DNA of 64,000 nt from Microbacterium flavescens (GTDB lineage Bacteria; Actinomycetota; Actinomycetes; Actinomycetales; Microbacteriaceae): contig NZ_JAFIWA010000008.1 in assembly GCF_018588945.1 (NCBI RefSeq), forward strand, positions 1-64,000. Reading direction: 5' to 3'. A program made the position numbers and the translations under genes. Positions 32,324 through 40,797 of the stretch are shown here, in pieces. The notes under the pieces were generated by a model. The model saw nothing but the letters and a program-made list of their open reading frames with translations. It did no database searches and was not told where the DNA came from. The stretch's first letter is position 1, and every line of letters begins with the position of its first letter.

Positions 32324-33493
32324 TCAGACGGTGGGCGGTGCGATGTAGCCGCCCTCCTGAGCGGCTTCGTCGGCGGGGAACAGCAGCACGTGGTTCGCAG
32401 ACCACGTGCACACGACGGGATCGCCGATCTGCAGTGCCGGGGCGTCAGGCGTCGGGCGCCGGACGATGAGGCTCTGCTCGTCGCCGAGGCTCACCAGATA
32501 CTGCATCGTGTCGCCGAGGTGGGAGACGCCGATGAGCGCGCCGCGCGCGGTGTTGGCCTCGGAGGTGGCGGCCGGGCCGGCCGCCTCGATGCGGATGTAC
32601 TCGGGGCGGACGGCGGCTTCGCCCTGCCCGGTGCCCGCCAGCCGCGTCTCGGCCGCGCGCACGAGCGCGTGCGGGGAGGCGATCGCGGCGCCCGACTCGG
32701 CGATCTGACCGCGGAAGAAGTTCTGCTGGCCGACGAACGCCGCGACGTAGGCGGACGCGGGACGGGCGTACACCGTGTCGGCGTCGGCGAGCTGCTCGAT
32801 GCGGCCGGCGCGCATGATCGCGATGCGGTCGCTCATCGAGAGCGCCTCGCCCTGGTCATGCGTCACGAACACGAACGTGATGCCCAGGCGGGACTGGAGC
32901 AGCTTGAGCTCCAGCTGCATCTCTTCGCGCAGCTGACGGTCGAGCGCGCCGAGCGGCTCGTCGAGCAGGAGCACCGACGGCCTGTTGACGAGGGCGCGGG
33001 CGAGGGCGATGCGCTGCTGCTGGCCGCCGGAGAGCTGCGTGGGCTTGCGGTCGCCGAAGCTGCGCATCTGCACCAGGTCGAGCGCCTGCGTCACCTTCTC
33101 GCGGATCTCGGCCTTCGGCGTGCGGCGCTGCTGGAGCCCGTACGCGACGTTCTCCGCGACGCTGAAATGAGGGAAGAGCGCGTAGGCCTGGAAGACGGTG
33201 TTGACGTCGCGGCGGTACGGGGGCGCGTTGAGCACGGACTTGCCCGAGACGCTGATGTCGCCGGCATCCGGATGCTCGAAGCCGGCGATCATGCGGAGGG
33301 TGGTGGTCTTGCCGCATCCCGACGGACCGAGGAGCGAGATGAACTCGCCGGGCTGGACGGTGAGGGACAGATCGTCGACGGCGACCTGGTCGCCGTAGAG
33401 CTTCGTGATCCCCGACAGGACCACCGCACCGCGGCCCTCCGTCGAAACCGGGTTGGTCGTCGGAGTGGTCTCCGCGTCAGTCGCCGTGGTCAC
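32324..33493 (-). CDS. potA: ABC transporter ATP-binding protein PotA
   Basis: 389 residues. Walker A LLGPSGCGKTTTLRM, Q-loop FQAYALFPH, signature LSGGQQQRIALARAL, Walker B VLLLDEPLGALD and the switch His in VTHDQGEALSMSD are intact. A TOBE domain follows (about 290-389). It energises PotBC. The start is set at GTG 33493, where an AAGGA lies 9 nt upstream; the longer frame adds ~74 residues of low-complexity sequence not typical of PotA. First gene of the importer operon potA-potD-potB-potC-amidohydrolase. Confidence 0.9.
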   Translation of the reverse strand: MTTATDAETTPTTNPVSTEGRGAVVLSGITKLYGDQVAVDDLSLTVQPGEFISLLGPSGCGKTTTLRMIAGFEHPDAGDISVSGKSVLNAPPYRRDVNTVFQAYALFPHFSVAENVAYGLQQRRTPKAEIREKVTQALDLVQMRSFGDRKPTQLSGGQQQRIALARALVNRPSVLLLDEPLGALDRQLREEMQLELKLLQSRLGITFVFVTHDQGEALSMSDRIAIMRAGRIEQLADADTVYARPASAYVAAFVGQQNFFRGQIAESGAAIASPHALVRAAETRLAGTGQGEAAVRPEYIRIEAAGPAATSEANTARGALIGVSHLGDTMQYLVSLGDEQSLIVRRPTPDAPALQIGDPVVCTWSANHVLLFPADEAAQEGGYIAPPTV

Positions 33494-33764
33494 CTGTTGA
33501 GGTCCTTCTGCTGCGGGCCGCGCGACGGTGCACGACCGGGGTGGCATGTGTGGGGTATTCAATAGCGGGTGGTTCATCCGCCGCAACGTGCCGGTCGTCG
33601 AACCGGACGATCCGGGGCGTGCCGAGGTCGAGCCTGACAGAACGTCCGGAGTTGTGTAACGGTCAGGAAACCGCGCGGTTTCGGGGCGCTCACGCGTTGC
33701 GGCTCGGCCGGCCACGTCGCCCTGCCGACAGATCGTCCGTGGAACCGGCGATGAGCCGTCGACG
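33494..33764. promoter_or_regulatory. Region upstream of potA with palindrome GAAACCGCGCGGTTTC
   Basis: The 271-base gap has no gene. A perfect 16-bp palindrome, GAAACCGCGCGGTTTC, lies at 33667-33682. It could be the operator of the transporter operon or the terminator of the nei gene that ends at 33765. Confidence 0.45.
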
Positions 33765-34568
33765 TCACTCCGCGGACGGGTCGGTCTGGCACACCGGGCA
33801 CCAGAACACGATGCGCTCCTTCGTGGGATCGGCGCCGAGGGATCCGCCGCGGATGATCGCGCCGCAGCGACGGCATTCGCGGCCCTCGCGGCGGTACACC
33901 CACGTCGAGCGGCCAGGTCGGGCGTCGCCGGTGAAGGTGCGGCCGCTGCGGTCGCGGTTCGCGCGGATCATGCGGGCGCCGAGGTCGACGAGGGCAGCGG
34001 CGTCCGTCCGTTCCGCCGGCGTGGTGGGGAGGACGCCGCGCACGAACAGGATCTCGTTGGCGTACTCGTTGCCGAAGCCCGCGACGTTGCGCTGATCCTG
34101 GATCGCGACGTGCACCGCGCGGCTGTCGGCGCTGAGACGGCGCGCGGCCTCGGCGGGATCCCAGTCCGGCGACAGCGGGTCGGGTCCGAGGTAGCCGACG
34201 AGCGTGTCTTCCGCGGTCGTCGGCACGACGGTGATGTCGGCGAGGTCGAAGCCCACCGTCTCCCATTCCGTGCCGTCGGGAGAGGTGGCGCCGATGACCG
34301 CCCGCGCCTTGAACGCGGCGTTGCGCCAGCGCTCGCCGCGCCGGTACACGTGCCACTCGCCCTCCATCTTGAGGTGCGAGTGGAGAGTCTGGTCGCCGAT
34401 GCGATGCAGCAGGTGCTTTCCGCGTGACACGACGCCGTGGACGACGCTGCCGGTCAGGTCGACCGCCGCCACCTGGGGCACGCGCAGCTCGAAGCGCGTG
34501 ACCGTCGCGCCGGCGAGGGCGTCGTCGAGCCGCCGGGCCGTGCGGTAGACGGTGTCGCCCTCAGGCAT
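33765..34568 (-). CDS. Fpg/Nei family DNA glycosylase
   Basis: 267 residues. Base-excision repair of oxidised bases with lyase activity. The N-terminal catalytic PEGD (MPEGDTVYRTARRL) is of the Nei type, followed by the H2TH region (NVAGFGNEYANEILFVRGVLP) and a C-terminal zinc finger (CRRCGAIIRGG ... FWCPVCQ). The start codon lies inside the end of the Lhr helicase gene (8-base overlap), an arrangement conserved in many actinobacteria and suggesting a joint repair role. Confidence 0.93.
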   Translation of the reverse strand: MPEGDTVYRTARRLDDALAGATVTRFELRVPQVAAVDLTGSVVHGVVSRGKHLLHRIGDQTLHSHLKMEGEWHVYRRGERWRNAAFKARAVIGATSPDGTEWETVGFDLADITVVPTTAEDTLVGYLGPDPLSPDWDPAEAARRLSADSRAVHVAIQDQRNVAGFGNEYANEILFVRGVLPTTPAERTDAAALVDLGARMIRANRDRSGRTFTGDARPGRSTWVYRREGRECRRCGAIIRGGSLGADPTKERIVFWCPVCQTDPSAE

Positions 34569-37500
34569 TCGCCGATCCCGCGCTCTGGCGCGCCGCGCGC
34601 TCGGCATCGCCGGCCGTCAGACGGCGCAGGGTCAGGCCGCGCGGCGACTCGACGAAGCCGGCCTCGCGCAGCGCCCGGCCCCATCCGGTGCCGTGGACGA
34701 ATGCGCCGTTGACCTGCTCGATCGTGAGCGTGTCGAGCCGCCGAGCCCGTGCCGTCGCCGCCAGGTCGCGCGTCGCGGCCGCGATAGCCGCTTCGTCGCC
34801 GGTGAACGCAAGGGCCGACTTGCCGCCGCGCTCGAGATAGAGCACGAGCGCGCCGTCGACGAGCACGACGAGCGCACCCGCCTTGCGCCCCGGACGATGA
34901 CTCACTCCCTCGAGCGCAGGCCACGCGAGGGCGGCGCCGTACGGATTGGCCGGGTCTGTGGCGGCGAGCGTGACGGCCCGCAGGGGCGGCGGATCGGACA
35001 GGCCGGCGAACTCGCGCAGCCGGTCGACGGTGGTGGACGCCGCGAACTGGGCGGCGCCGAGCTTCTCGATGACGTACCCCCGGCGGCAGTGACCCGCCTC
35101 CTCGAACCCCGCGAGCACGCGGTAGGCCTGGGCGAACCCGCCCGGGAGCCCTTCCGCCTGGACCGCGCCGCGGGTGACGACGCCGTAGCGGTCGAGGAGC
35201 AGGCTGGCGGCCGCCGTGGCGCGCAGCGCAGGGTCTGCCTCGGGAGCGGGCAGCAGCGACCATCGTCCGCCGATCGTGGGTGGGCGCGGCGGCACGGATG
35301 CCGCCACCGTGCGCACGGCGGCGCCCCGGTACAGCCGCGTGCGCGGGGTCTTGCGCGCCACGCGATGCGCTTGCGAGCCGCCGCCGACCAGCGTGCGCAC
35401 GGGGGCGAACGTGTCGTTCGTGACCCTTCCGGACCACGTCAGCCGCCACAGCGCGTCGACGACGGACTGCTCGTTCTCGGCGCCCGTCAGCTGTCGCAGC
35501 TGCGTGGCGAAGAACCCGCCGCCGGCGTCGAGCGCCGCGAGGAGCTGCTCGTCGAGAGAGCCGGCCGCGACCTCGTCGTCGGCGACGCTCAGGGTGAGCG
35601 GCAGGGCGTCGGCCGGGTGCAGGGCGACCCAGCCGTCACGGCCCGGAAGACTGCCGTGGCCAGACCAGACGACTTCGCCGGTGGCGGTCAGCTCGTCGAG
35701 CATCGCCGGGGTGTAGTCCGCGACGCGCCCCGGCAGGATGAGCGACTCCCACGCGCTCGCCGGGATCGGCACGCCGGCGAGCTGCTCGACCACCGCTGCG
35801 ACGCCGTCGATGCCGTCGAGCGGCCGTGAGACGTGCTGCCACACCGGCAGGAAGCGGGCATATGCGTCCTGCGGCACGGGTTCGACGCTGCCGCGGATGG
35901 CCGCGAGCGAGCGCATCCGGAGGCGGCGCAGGACCTCGGCGTCGCACCACTCCGTGTCGTCGCCGGCGGTGGCCTCCGACGCGGGAAGGAAGAACCCGCT
36001 CGCGAGACGGCCCTGCGACTCGAGGCGCTGCAGAGTGTGGCGGGCCACCGCGATGCCGACGCCGAGACGCTGGGCCACGGCATCCGCGGTGAAGGGTCCG
36101 TGCGTGCGGGCGTGTCGGGCCACCAGGTCGCCGAGCGGGTCGGCGAGCGGTTCGAGGAACGCGGTCGGGATGCCGACCGGGAGGGCCACGCCGATCGCGT
36201 CGCGCAGCCGCCCGGCGTCTTCGATGGCCGCCACGCGCGGGACGCCGGCGATGGTGACCCGGATGGCGCGGCGGGTGGTGACGAGGTCTTCGAGAAGAGC
36301 GGCGGCCTCGCCCTCGGTGGCCGCGTCCGTGTCGGTGGACTGGAGGCGCGCGGCGACCTCGGCCGCGTCGAGGGGGCCCAGCAGGCGCAGGAGATCGGCG
36401 ACGCCCTCGAGCCCGCGGGCACGGCGGTCGGGATCGAGCCGCTGAGCCTCGCGTTCGAACTGGGCGATGACGTCGGGATCGAGCAGCTCGCGCATCTCGA
36501 TCTTGCCGAGAAGCTCGGACAGGAGGGCCGGATCGACGGAGAGCGCAGCCGCGCGACGCTCGGCCAGCGGCGAGTCGCCCTCGTACATGAACGCACCGAC
36601 ATATCCGAAGAGCAGGTCGCGTGCGAACGGCGAGGGCTGCGCGGGCTCGGTCTCGATGAGACGGATGCGGCGGTCGCCGATGCTGCGGGCGATGCGCAGC
36701 AGCGAAGGGACGTCGTAGACGTCCTGCAGCACTTCCCGCAGCGTTTCGAGGATGATCGGGAACGTCGGATAGCGCCGCGCCACCTCCAGCAGCTGCGCGG
36801 ACCGCTGACGCTGCTGCCACAGCGGGCTCCGCCGACCCGGGTTGCGCCGGGGCATGAGGAGCGCCCGCGCCGCGCACTCGCGGAACCGGGAGGCGAACAG
36901 CGCCGAGCCGCCCACCTCCTCGGTGACGATCTGCTCGAGCTCGTCGGGGTCGAAGACGAAGAGCTCCGCCCCGGGTGGTTCGGCCGAGGCATCCGGGATC
37001 CTCGCGATGATGCCGTCGTCGCTCGCGACCGCGGATCCTTCGACGCCCAGCCGCTCGCGGATGCGCGCGTTCACGGCCAGCGCCCACGGTGCGTGCACCT
37101 GCATGCCGTACGGGGAATGCAGGATGACCCGCCAGTCGCCGACTTCGTCGCGGCCGCGCTCGACGGTCAGCTGCCGGTCGGTGGGGAGGGTGCCGGTCGC
37201 CTCCCGCTGCTCGGCGAGGTACGCGAGCAGATTGCCCTGCGCGTAGTCGTCGAGGCCGGCCTCGCTCAGCCGCTCCTCGGCCGCGCCGGGCTTCGCCGCC
37301 GAGACCTCCCGCGAGAACTTCCCGAGCGCCTCGCCCAGCTCGGCGGGGCGGCCGATGCCGTCGCCGTGCCAGAACGGCACCTTGCCCGGCTGCCCGAACG
37401 CCGGCACGACGTTGACCCGGTCGTGGGTGATCTCGACGATGCGCCAGCTCGTCGTGCCCAGTGTGAAGACGTCGTTGACGCGCGACTCGTAGACCATCTC

Positions 37501-39351
37501 CTCATCGAGCTCGCCCACGCGGGCGTTCGCCGACTCCCCCGCGACGAAGACGCCGAAGAGCCCGCGGTCGGGGATGGTGCCGCCGCTCGTCACGGCGATG
37601 CGCTGCGAGCCGGGGCGCCCGGTGAGCGTGCCGTGGTCGCGATCCCAGATGAGCCGCGGCCGCAGCTCGGCGAACTCGTCGGACGGGAAGCGCCCGGCGA
37701 GCAGGTCGAGCGTCGCCTCGTAGGCCGAGCGCGGAAGCGAGCGGAACGGCGCGCTGCGCTTGAGCGTCTCGTACCAGCCCTCGACGTCGATCGGAGCGAG
37801 CGCGCAGGCCGCGACCGTCTGCTGCGCGAGGATGTCGAGCGGGTTCTGGGGAATGGAGATCGCCTCGATCTGGCCGGCCAGCATGCGCTCCGTGACGATT
37901 GCGGTGTGGAGCACGTCGCCGCGATGCTTCGGGAACAGAGCCGCCCGGCTCACCTCGCCGACCTGGTGGCCGGCGCGCCCGATGCGCTGCAGGCCGGAGG
38001 CCGCGCTGGGCGGTGCCTCCACCTGGATCACGAGGTCGACCGCCCCCATGTCGATGCCGAGCTCGAGGCTGCTGGTCGCGACGACGCATCGCAGGACGCC
38101 TGACTTCAGCTCTTCCTCGACCTGCGCGCGCTGCTCCTTCGAGACCGAGCCGTGGTGCGCCTTGGCGAGCACCGGGTCGGCTCCTGCGGTCGCCCCGGCC
38201 TGCGCCATCATCGCGGCGGGGACGGATGTCTCGGGCAGAGCGAGCCCGAGCCGTTCGGAGTAGATCTCGTTGAGGCGCCCCGTGAGCCGCTCGGCGAGGC
38301 GGCGCGAGTTGCAGAAGACGATGGTCGACCGCTGCTGCAGGATGCGGTCGACGATCGCCTCCTCGACGTGCGGCCACACCGAGCCCGTCATCTCGATCTC
38401 GCCGGCGCCGGCCGCGCGCGTCTTGCCGCTCGACCCGTCGGCGAACCAGTCCTCGTCGATCGCGTCGCCGTCGCCGTCGCCGTCGCCGTTTCTGGAGGCG
38501 GCGGCCGGTGCCCAGTCCTCCGGCGGTGCGGTGCCCGGCGGAGGAGGAGGGTTCAGCATGTCGTCGATCGGCACGACCACTCGCATGTCGAACGCCTTCG
38601 ACGACTTCGGGGCGACGATCTCGACCGGTGCCGAACCGCCGAGGAACCGCGCGACCTCATCGATCGGGCGCACCGTCGCCGAGAGTCCGATGCGCTGTGC
38701 GGGCTTCTCGAGCAGGGCGTCGAGGCGCTCGAGGCTCACCGCGAGGTGCGCGCCGCGCTTGGTCGCGGCGACGGCGTGCACCTCGTCGACGATCACGGTG
38801 TGGACGCCCTTGAGCGTCTCGCCCGCCGCGCTCGTGAGCATCAGGTACAGCGACTCGGGTGTCGTGATGAGGATGTCGGGCGGTGCCGTGACCAGCTTCC
38901 GCCGATCGCTCGACGTCGTGTCACCGGAGCGGACGCCCACGGTCACATCCGGCACGGCGACGCCGAGGCGCCGCCCGGACTGCCCGATGCCCACGAGCGG
39001 CGACCGGAGGTTGCGCTCGACGTCGACACCCAGCGCCTTGAGCGGGGAGATGTAGAGGATGCGGGTGCGCCTGGTCGCGTCGTGGTCGCGCCGTTTCTTG
39101 CCCTGGCCGCGGGCACCCGGTCCCTGAGTAGGCGGCGAAGCCGCCGTATCGAAGGGCTCGCGGAAGACCCGGTCGATGGCCCAGAGGAACGCCGACAGGG
39201 TCTTGCCCGACCCGGTCGGGGCGACGACGAGGGCGTGCTTGCCGTGCGAGATGGCGTCCCACGCGCCGATCTGCGCGTCGGTCGGGCGGGCGAAGGCGCC
39301 GCGGAACCAGTCCTGCGTGGCAGGGCTGAACCGCTCGAGCACGTCGCTCAT
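34561..39351 (-). CDS. lhr: Lhr-family ATP-dependent DNA helicase
   Basis: 1596 residues, the usual size for the large SF2 helicases Lhr. Motif I is VVAPTGSGKTLSAF (about 42-55), motif II VIVDEVHAVAATKRG (DEVH), motif III LSATVRP, motif VI QRIGRAGHQVG. A winged-helix region and the long Lhr C-terminal domain, ending KSALAFTGDEAAIAAATRDL..., follow. It unwinds DNA or RNA:DNA duplexes 3'-5' in DNA repair. Residues 66-77 (PFDTAASPPTQG), between motifs I and Ia, are encoded by a palindromic repeat that seems to have inserted in frame. ATG 39351 is chosen at the start of homology, with GGAGG just upstream. Confidence 0.93.
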   Translation of the reverse strand: MSDVLERFSPATQDWFRGAFARPTDAQIGAWDAISHGKHALVVAPTGSGKTLSAFLWAIDRVFREPFDTAASPPTQGPGARGQGKKRRDHDATRRTRILYISPLKALGVDVERNLRSPLVGIGQSGRRLGVAVPDVTVGVRSGDTTSSDRRKLVTAPPDILITTPESLYLMLTSAAGETLKGVHTVIVDEVHAVAATKRGAHLAVSLERLDALLEKPAQRIGLSATVRPIDEVARFLGGSAPVEIVAPKSSKAFDMRVVVPIDDMLNPPPPPGTAPPEDWAPAAASRNGDGDGDGDAIDEDWFADGSSGKTRAAGAGEIEMTGSVWPHVEEAIVDRILQQRSTIVFCNSRRLAERLTGRLNEIYSERLGLALPETSVPAAMMAQAGATAGADPVLAKAHHGSVSKEQRAQVEEELKSGVLRCVVATSSLELGIDMGAVDLVIQVEAPPSAASGLQRIGRAGHQVGEVSRAALFPKHRGDVLHTAIVTERMLAGQIEAISIPQNPLDILAQQTVAACALAPIDVEGWYETLKRSAPFRSLPRSAYEATLDLLAGRFPSDEFAELRPRLIWDRDHGTLTGRPGSQRIAVTSGGTIPDRGLFGVFVAGESANARVGELDEEMVYESRVNDVFTLGTTSWRIVEITHDRVNVVPAFGQPGKVPFWHGDGIGRPAELGEALGKFSREVSAAKPGAAEERLSEAGLDDYAQGNLLAYLAEQREATGTLPTDRQLTVERGRDEVGDWRVILHSPYGMQVHAPWALAVNARIRERLGVEGSAVASDDGIIARIPDASAEPPGAELFVFDPDELEQIVTEEVGGSALFASRFRECAARALLMPRRNPGRRSPLWQQRQRSAQLLEVARRYPTFPIILETLREVLQDVYDVPSLLRIARSIGDRRIRLIETEPAQPSPFARDLLFGYVGAFMYEGDSPLAERRAAALSVDPALLSELLGKIEMRELLDPDVIAQFEREAQRLDPDRRARGLEGVADLLRLLGPLDAAEVAARLQSTDTDAATEGEAAALLEDLVTTRRAIRVTIAGVPRVAAIEDAGRLRDAIGVALPVGIPTAFLEPLADPLGDLVARHARTHGPFTADAVAQRLGVGIAVARHTLQRLESQGRLASGFFLPASEATAGDDTEWCDAEVLRRLRMRSLAAIRGSVEPVPQDAYARFLPVWQHVSRPLDGIDGVAAVVEQLAGVPIPASAWESLILPGRVADYTPAMLDELTATGEVVWSGHGSLPGRDGWVALHPADALPLTLSVADDEVAAGSLDEQLLAALDAGGGFFATQLRQLTGAENEQSVVDALWRLTWSGRVTNDTFAPVRTLVGGGSQAHRVARKTPRTRLYRGAAVRTVAASVPPRPPTIGGRWSLLPAPEADPALRATAAASLLLDRYGVVTRGAVQAEGLPGGFAQAYRVLAGFEEAGHCRRGYVIEKLGAAQFAASTTVDRLREFAGLSDPPPLRAVTLAATDPANPYGAALAWPALEGVSHRPGRKAGALVVLVDGALVLYLERGGKSALAFTGDEAAIAAATRDLAATARARRLDTLTIEQVNGAFVHGTGWGRALREAGFVESPRGLTLRRLTAGDAERAARQSAGSANA
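39122..39156. repeat. Palindromic repeat element inside the lhr coding sequence
   Basis: The 35-bp stretch begins CCCTGAGTAGGCGG and ends CCGTATCGAAGGG, with a perfect GGCGGC/GCCGCC hairpin at its centre. It resembles an intergenic repeat type I associate with related genomes (recollection, unverified), and it differs from the 86-bp element. Here it is read in frame as part of the helicase. Confidence 0.65.
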
Positions 39352-39503
39352 CCCTCCATCTTGGTCGCTGGCGGCGACATCCGGGCGGGCTTGACGCGAG
39401 CCTCTCGCGAGCGGTCGTTGCCGAATCGTTGGAAAGCGGATGCTGCGCGCCGACGCCGCCGGGATAGAGTCGCCCGACAACTTCACTCCCAAGGATTCCC
39501 GTG

Positions 39504-40520
39504 ATGCGACGCTCCCCCCTCGCCGCCGCGGTCCTCGCGACCGCTGTCGTCATGCTCGCGGGGTGCGCGACGCCCTCCACGCAACCGGAGCAGACAGCCG
39601 CGGCCGCACCCGCGCCTGACGCCACGCCGAGCACGACGCCGTCCTCCGAGGTGCGGGTGGTCGGCGCGGCCGAACGCCCCCCGGCGGCGTTCAGCGGTGA
39701 TTGCGAGGCCGCGATCTCAGCCGCCGAGCTCGGCGAGGCCCTCGGGTACGAGGTGATCGGCTACACGGCCAGGGACCTGCGCTGGACACGGTCGATCAGC
39801 GCAGCGGGAGGGCTCAGCTGCGAGTGGGAAGGCGGGCGGCTCGACATCATCCCGCGCGCGGGGCTGGGAGAAGCGGAGCTCCAACCGGGCTCGCAGACGT
39901 ACTACTTCGGTGCCTGCGACTACGCGTGCGCGTGGGTGTGGGAGGACGAGTCGTTGTGGGTCAGCGGCTCGAGCTGGGGGGCTGAGGGTCGCACACGCGA
40001 GGAGGCCGATGCCGCGGCGGCTTCCGTCGGACCGGCCGTCGCGGAGAGCTGGAGGTCTTCGGACGACCTCTGGGCGCGGGATCGCACGGGATGGCTGCCC
40101 ATCCTCACCTGCGACGACATCGCGGCCGCGGTCGGCGAACAGCTCGGGAGCGACGTCACCGCCGCCGAAGCCGGGTATCACGACCCGGCGGGCGCGGCCA
40201 CGGAGATCGCCGATGCCGCGTCGCGCATGGCGTGGTGCAGCTTGTCCGATGACGACGGCGAAGCGTTCGTCGTCGTGCGGGCCGACGCCGGCATCGCCTG
40301 GGACGTGCCGTGGGAAGGTCTGGGAGAGCCGATCGACCTGGGGATTCCCGGGATCGACTCATTCGTCAAGGACAAGGGCGGCTACACCGTCTGGCGCGTG
40401 TACGAGTTGACGGACGGCGTGAACGGCGTGAGCGCGGAGGTCAGTAACGAGGGGCGCTGGAGCGAGCAGCAGATCGCGACGGCGGTCGCCGCGGCTGCGG
40501 CATCCGACTTCCAGCTCTGA
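39504..40520 (+). CDS. Predicted lipoprotein, hypothetical
   Basis: 338 residues. Lipoprotein signal peptide with lipobox LAGCATP (Cys about 22), then a Thr/Pro/Ala-rich linker and two similar halves containing Cys pairs (DCEAAISAAELGEALGYEV ... LSCEWEGG ... CDYACAWVW, and LTCDDIAAAVGEQLG ... MAWCSLSDDDG). The two halves look like duplicated extracytoplasmic domains. No catalytic motif is seen. AAGGA at 39491 serves either ATG 39504 or GTG 39501. Confidence 0.82.
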   Translation: MRRSPLAAAVLATAVVMLAGCATPSTQPEQTAAAAPAPDATPSTTPSSEVRVVGAAERPPAAFSGDCEAAISAAELGEALGYEVIGYTARDLRWTRSISAAGGLSCEWEGGRLDIIPRAGLGEAELQPGSQTYYFGACDYACAWVWEDESLWVSGSSWGAEGRTREEADAAAASVGPAVAESWRSSDDLWARDRTGWLPILTCDDIAAAVGEQLGSDVTAAEAGYHDPAGAATEIADAASRMAWCSLSDDDGEAFVVVRADAGIAWDVPWEGLGEPIDLGIPGIDSFVKDKGGYTVWRVYELTDGVNGVSAEVSNEGRWSEQQIATAVAAAAASDFQL

Positions 40521-40541
40521 GCCCGGGCCGAGACCCGCTGC

Positions 40542-40724
40542 TCAGCGCTCGGCGGGGATGAGCACCCAGAGCAGCAGGTACACCCAGATCGACAGGCCGA
40601 AGAACACCGTCGCGAGGACCGTGAGGATCCGCACCGCCACGACGTTCACACCGAACCGGTTGGCGACCGCGAGGCACGCTCCGGCGATCATGCGCCCCTC
40701 GCGGGGCCGGACGAGTTGGTTCAT
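40542..40724 (-). CDS. PspC domain protein
   Basis: 60 residues comprising one PspC domain: the N-terminal conserved LVRPREGRMIAGACLAVANRFGVNVVAVRI and one long hydrophobic helix (LTVLATVFFGLSIWVYLLLWVLIP). Phage-shock-protein-C domains sit in the membrane and sense envelope stress. It is a single small gene converging with the lipoprotein gene. Confidence 0.9.
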   Translation of the reverse strand: MNQLVRPREGRMIAGACLAVANRFGVNVVAVRILTVLATVFFGLSIWVYLLLWVLIPAER

Positions 40725-40749
40725 GTGCTCATGATGGCCCTGTTCGGCG

Positions 40750-40791
40750 CGCTCGGCACCCGGTTCCGCGGAAGGAACCGGATGCCGAGCG
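40750..40791 (-). terminator. Hairpin terminator after the ABC-F gene
   Basis: An 18-bp stem with one mismatch (40750-40767 with 40774-40791) and a 6-nt loop begins 6 bases after the ABC-F stop codon. Confidence 0.75.
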
Positions 40792-40797
40792 TCGCGG

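Noticed and set aside
33494..33715. N-terminal extension of PotA to 463 residues
   Set aside because: The added residues are low-complexity and unlike PotA proteins; a GTG with a ribosome site lies where homology begins.
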